From positions 1,417 to 65,416 of the forward strand of contig NZ_JAOAUU010000096.1 of the NCBI RefSeq assembly GCF_030157465.1: DNA of 64,000 nt, given 5' to 3'. Every line of letters begins with the position of its first letter. Within the stretch, counting starts at the first letter, position 1. Source of the stretch: Zoogloea sp. Lineage in GTDB: Bacteria > Pseudomonadota > Gammaproteobacteria > Burkholderiales > Rhodocyclaceae. The notes below the pieces were generated by a model. That model ran no database searches and was not told where the DNA came from. It saw nothing but the letters and a program-made list of their open reading frames with translations. Positions 61,815 to 64,000 of this stretch are shown in pieces. The position numbers were made by a program, and so were the translations under genes.

Positions 61815-63515
61815 ATGGCAGCAGAAGACGCCGCCGTCGCTCCACCGCCGCCCGCCTCACCCTTCGAGCAGGTGCTGGAGAACATCCGCAATCTGTCCCA
61901 GCGCCAGAAGCTCGCCGCCGGCGCTGCGCTGGCGTTCGGCATTGCGCTGATCGTCGGCGTCATCCTGTGGAGCCGCCAGCCGGATTACGCCGTGCTGTTC
62001 TCCAATCTGGCCGAAAAGGACGGAGGCGCCGCCGTCGCCAGCCTCCAGCAGCAGAACATTCCCTACAAGTTCTCGGACAACGGCAACGCCATCCTCGTAC
62101 CGGCCAGCCAGGTGCATGATCTGCGCCTGCGCCTTGCCGCCCAGGGCATTCCCAAGGGCGGCCTGGTGGGTTTCGAGTTGATGGAAACCCAGAAGCTCGG
62201 CCTCTCCCAGTTTCACGAGCAGATCAATTACCAGCGCGCCCTCGAAGGCGAACTGGCCCGCACCATTTCATCCATCGGCAGCGTGGCCGGCGCCCGCGTG
62301 CACCTGGCCATTCCCAAGCAAACCGCTTTTCTGCGCGACGAGCAGAAGCCCACGGCCTCGGTGATGGTGAACCTGCACACCGGCCGCGCCCTCGATCCGG
62401 CGCAGATCGCCGGCATCGTGCACCTGATCGCATCGAGCGTGCCCCAGCTCACCAACGACAACGTGAGCGTCATCGACCAGGAAGGCAGCCTGCTCACCAA
62501 GAAGCCCGACCCGCTGCAGACCAACCTCGACGCCACCCAGATCAAATACACCCGCGAGCTGGAAGAAGGCTACATCCAGCGCATCAACTCGATCCTCACG
62601 CCGCTCTTCGGCAAGGGTAACTTCCGGGCCCAGGTTTCGGCGGATGTGGATTTCAACGTCACCGAACAGACCGCCGAAACCTACCGCCCCAACCCCTCGC
62701 CCGAGCAGGCCATCCGCAGCCAGCAAAGCAGCGAAAGCCAGACCCGCGACCAGGGCCCGCAGGGCGTGCCGGGTGCCCTCAGCAACCAGCCGCCGGTGCC
62801 CGCCACCGCCCCGCTTACGACACCGCCCGTGGCCGGCGCGCCCGGCCCCGGCCAACAGCCGCCGCTCAGCTCCAACAAGAGCGCCACCATCAACTACGAG
62901 GTGGACAAGACCATCCAGCACACCCGCAAGGCCCTCGGCCAGATCAAGCGGCTGTCGGTGGCAGTGGCACTCAACCAGAAGGAAGAGAAGGACAAGAACG
63001 GCGTCATGAAGTCGGTGCCCCTTACCGACGAGGAACGCAAGCGTGTCGAGGATCTGGTTCGCGAGGCCGTCGGCTACAGCAAGGACCGCGGCGACACCAT
63101 CAACGTGGCGAGCAGCGCCTTCGTCGCCTCTGACAAGGATTTGCTGGAAACCCCGATCTGGAAGGATCCGGACAGCATCGTCCTGTTCAAGGAGCTCATC
63201 AAGTACCTGGTGATTGCCGGCGTGATCGCCTTTGTGGCCTTCGGCGTGATCCGTCCGCTGATGAGGCAGGTCATGCCGCCGGAAGAGAAGGAAGAAACCG
63301 CCGCCGCGGCCGAAGCGCGCGAGGAAGGCGAAGGCGAAGAAGGTGAAGAAGGCGAAGGTGAGGAAGGCGCAGAAGTCACCTTGTCCCCCGAAGCCGCCGC
63401 GCGCCTGGCCTACGACGAAAAACTCGCCAAGGCACTGGCCCTCGCCAAGGAAAATCCGCGCATGGTCGCCAACCTGATCAAGGAATGGATGGGAAGCAAT
63501 GAGCAGCAACGATGA
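61815..63515 (+). CDS. fliF: flagellar M-ring protein FliF
   Basis: YAVLFSNLAEKDGGAAVASLQQQNIPYKF, ARVHLAIPKQTAFLRDEQKPTASVMVNL. Confidence 0.97.
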   Translation: MAAEDAAVAPPPPASPFEQVLENIRNLSQRQKLAAGAALAFGIALIVGVILWSRQPDYAVLFSNLAEKDGGAAVASLQQQNIPYKFSDNGNAILVPASQVHDLRLRLAAQGIPKGGLVGFELMETQKLGLSQFHEQINYQRALEGELARTISSIGSVAGARVHLAIPKQTAFLRDEQKPTASVMVNLHTGRALDPAQIAGIVHLIASSVPQLTNDNVSVIDQEGSLLTKKPDPLQTNLDATQIKYTRELEEGYIQRINSILTPLFGKGNFRAQVSADVDFNVTEQTAETYRPNPSPEQAIRSQQSSESQTRDQGPQGVPGALSNQPPVPATAPLTTPPVAGAPGPGQQPPLSSNKSATINYEVDKTIQHTRKALGQIKRLSVAVALNQKEEKDKNGVMKSVPLTDEERKRVEDLVREAVGYSKDRGDTINVASSAFVASDKDLLETPIWKDPDSIVLFKELIKYLVIAGVIAFVAFGVIRPLMRQVMPPEEKEETAAAAEAREEGEGEEGEEGEGEEGAEVTLSPEAAARLAYDEKLAKALALAKENPRMVANLIKEWMGSNEQQR

Positions 63516-64000
63516 AGGACTCGAAAAGAGCGCCCTGCTCCTGTTCACCCTCGGTGCCAACGAAGCGGCCGAAGTCCTGAAGCAGCTCGGCCCGAAAGAA
63601 GTTCAGAAGCTTGGCGCGGCCATGGCCGGGATGCCCGCCCAGAGCCGCGAAAAGGTCGAAGCCATTCTCGACGAGCTGATCGGCTTCGCCGAGAAGGGCT
63701 CGCCCATCGAGGCCGACCATGAACACATCAAGGAAATGCTCACCAAGGCCCTCGGCGACGAGCGCGCCAACCACCTGATCGGCCGCGTGCTGCAGGGCTC
63801 GGACACCGCCGGCATCGAAAGCCTCAAGTGGATGGACGCCCCCACCGCCGCCGACCTCATCAAGAACGAGCACCCGCAGATCATCGCAACGATCCTGGTG
63901 CACCTCGAGTTCGACCAGGCCGGTGAAATCCTCAAGCACTTCACCGACCGCCTGCGCAACGACGTGCTGCTGCGCATCGCCACCCTCGACGGCGTGCAGC
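63499..64000 (+). CDS. fliG: flagellar motor switch protein FliG (truncated by window end)
   Basis: GLEKSALLLFTLGANEAAEVLKQLGPKEVQKLGAAMA, NEHPQIIATILVHLEFDQAGEIL. Confidence 0.96.
   Translation, partial: MSSNDEGLEKSALLLFTLGANEAAEVLKQLGPKEVQKLGAAMAGMPAQSREKVEAILDELIGFAEKGSPIEADHEHIKEMLTKALGDERANHLIGRVLQGSDTAGIESLKWMDAPTAADLIKNEHPQIIATILVHLEFDQAGEILKHFTDRLRNDVLLRIATLDGVQ

Noticed and set aside
63300-63375. GAAGGCGAAGG-type repeats near the FliF C-terminus
   Set aside because: Low-complexity acidic linker (EEGEGEEGEEGEGEEGAE), ordinary for FliF linkers; not a distinct element.

Overview
GC-rich betaproteobacterial chromosome window (gene content suggests a Rhodocyclales-type organism; inference). 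Left part (1-21.5 kb) is accessory. It holds the trailer end of a CRISPR array (30 identical 28-bp I-F-like repeats, 32-nt spacers), a group II intron-like RNA remnant, an XRE regulator/hypothetical pair around a palindromic operator, and a large serine recombinase whose ORF runs into tRNA-fMet. Next to it, a 14.7-kb island sits between exact 50-bp direct repeats of the tRNA-Thr(TGT) 3' part. The island carries a tyrosine integrase, a DUF4258/HTH toxin-antitoxin-like pair, CCTGACAGG iterons, an AlpA-like HTH, a replication-like gene, a TerS-like gene, a J-domain-like protein, a GH19 lysin, a probable C4-type antisense RNA with its target ORF, and a YedK/SRAP pair with a LexA-like box. I saw no capsid, portal or large terminase gene, so a phage-satellite-like island or reduced prophage is the most interesting candidate system. 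Right part (21.5-64 kb) is mostly core: a NarX/NarL-type two-component system with the kinase split by a frameshift, GGDEF, a pilin-like cluster with an adenylate cyclase, KefB-like, kdsD-lptC-lptA (no kdsC between), phasin, two unrelated isocitrate dehydrogenases plus aceK, 3HB-oligomer hydrolase, nudix, dut, coaBC, radC, rpmB-rpmG, csp, clpS-clpA, rraA, aceA, rpiA, phoU, PilZ and flagellar genes fliE/flrC/flrB/fliF/fliG. All assignments come from reading sequence and translations; no database search was run.
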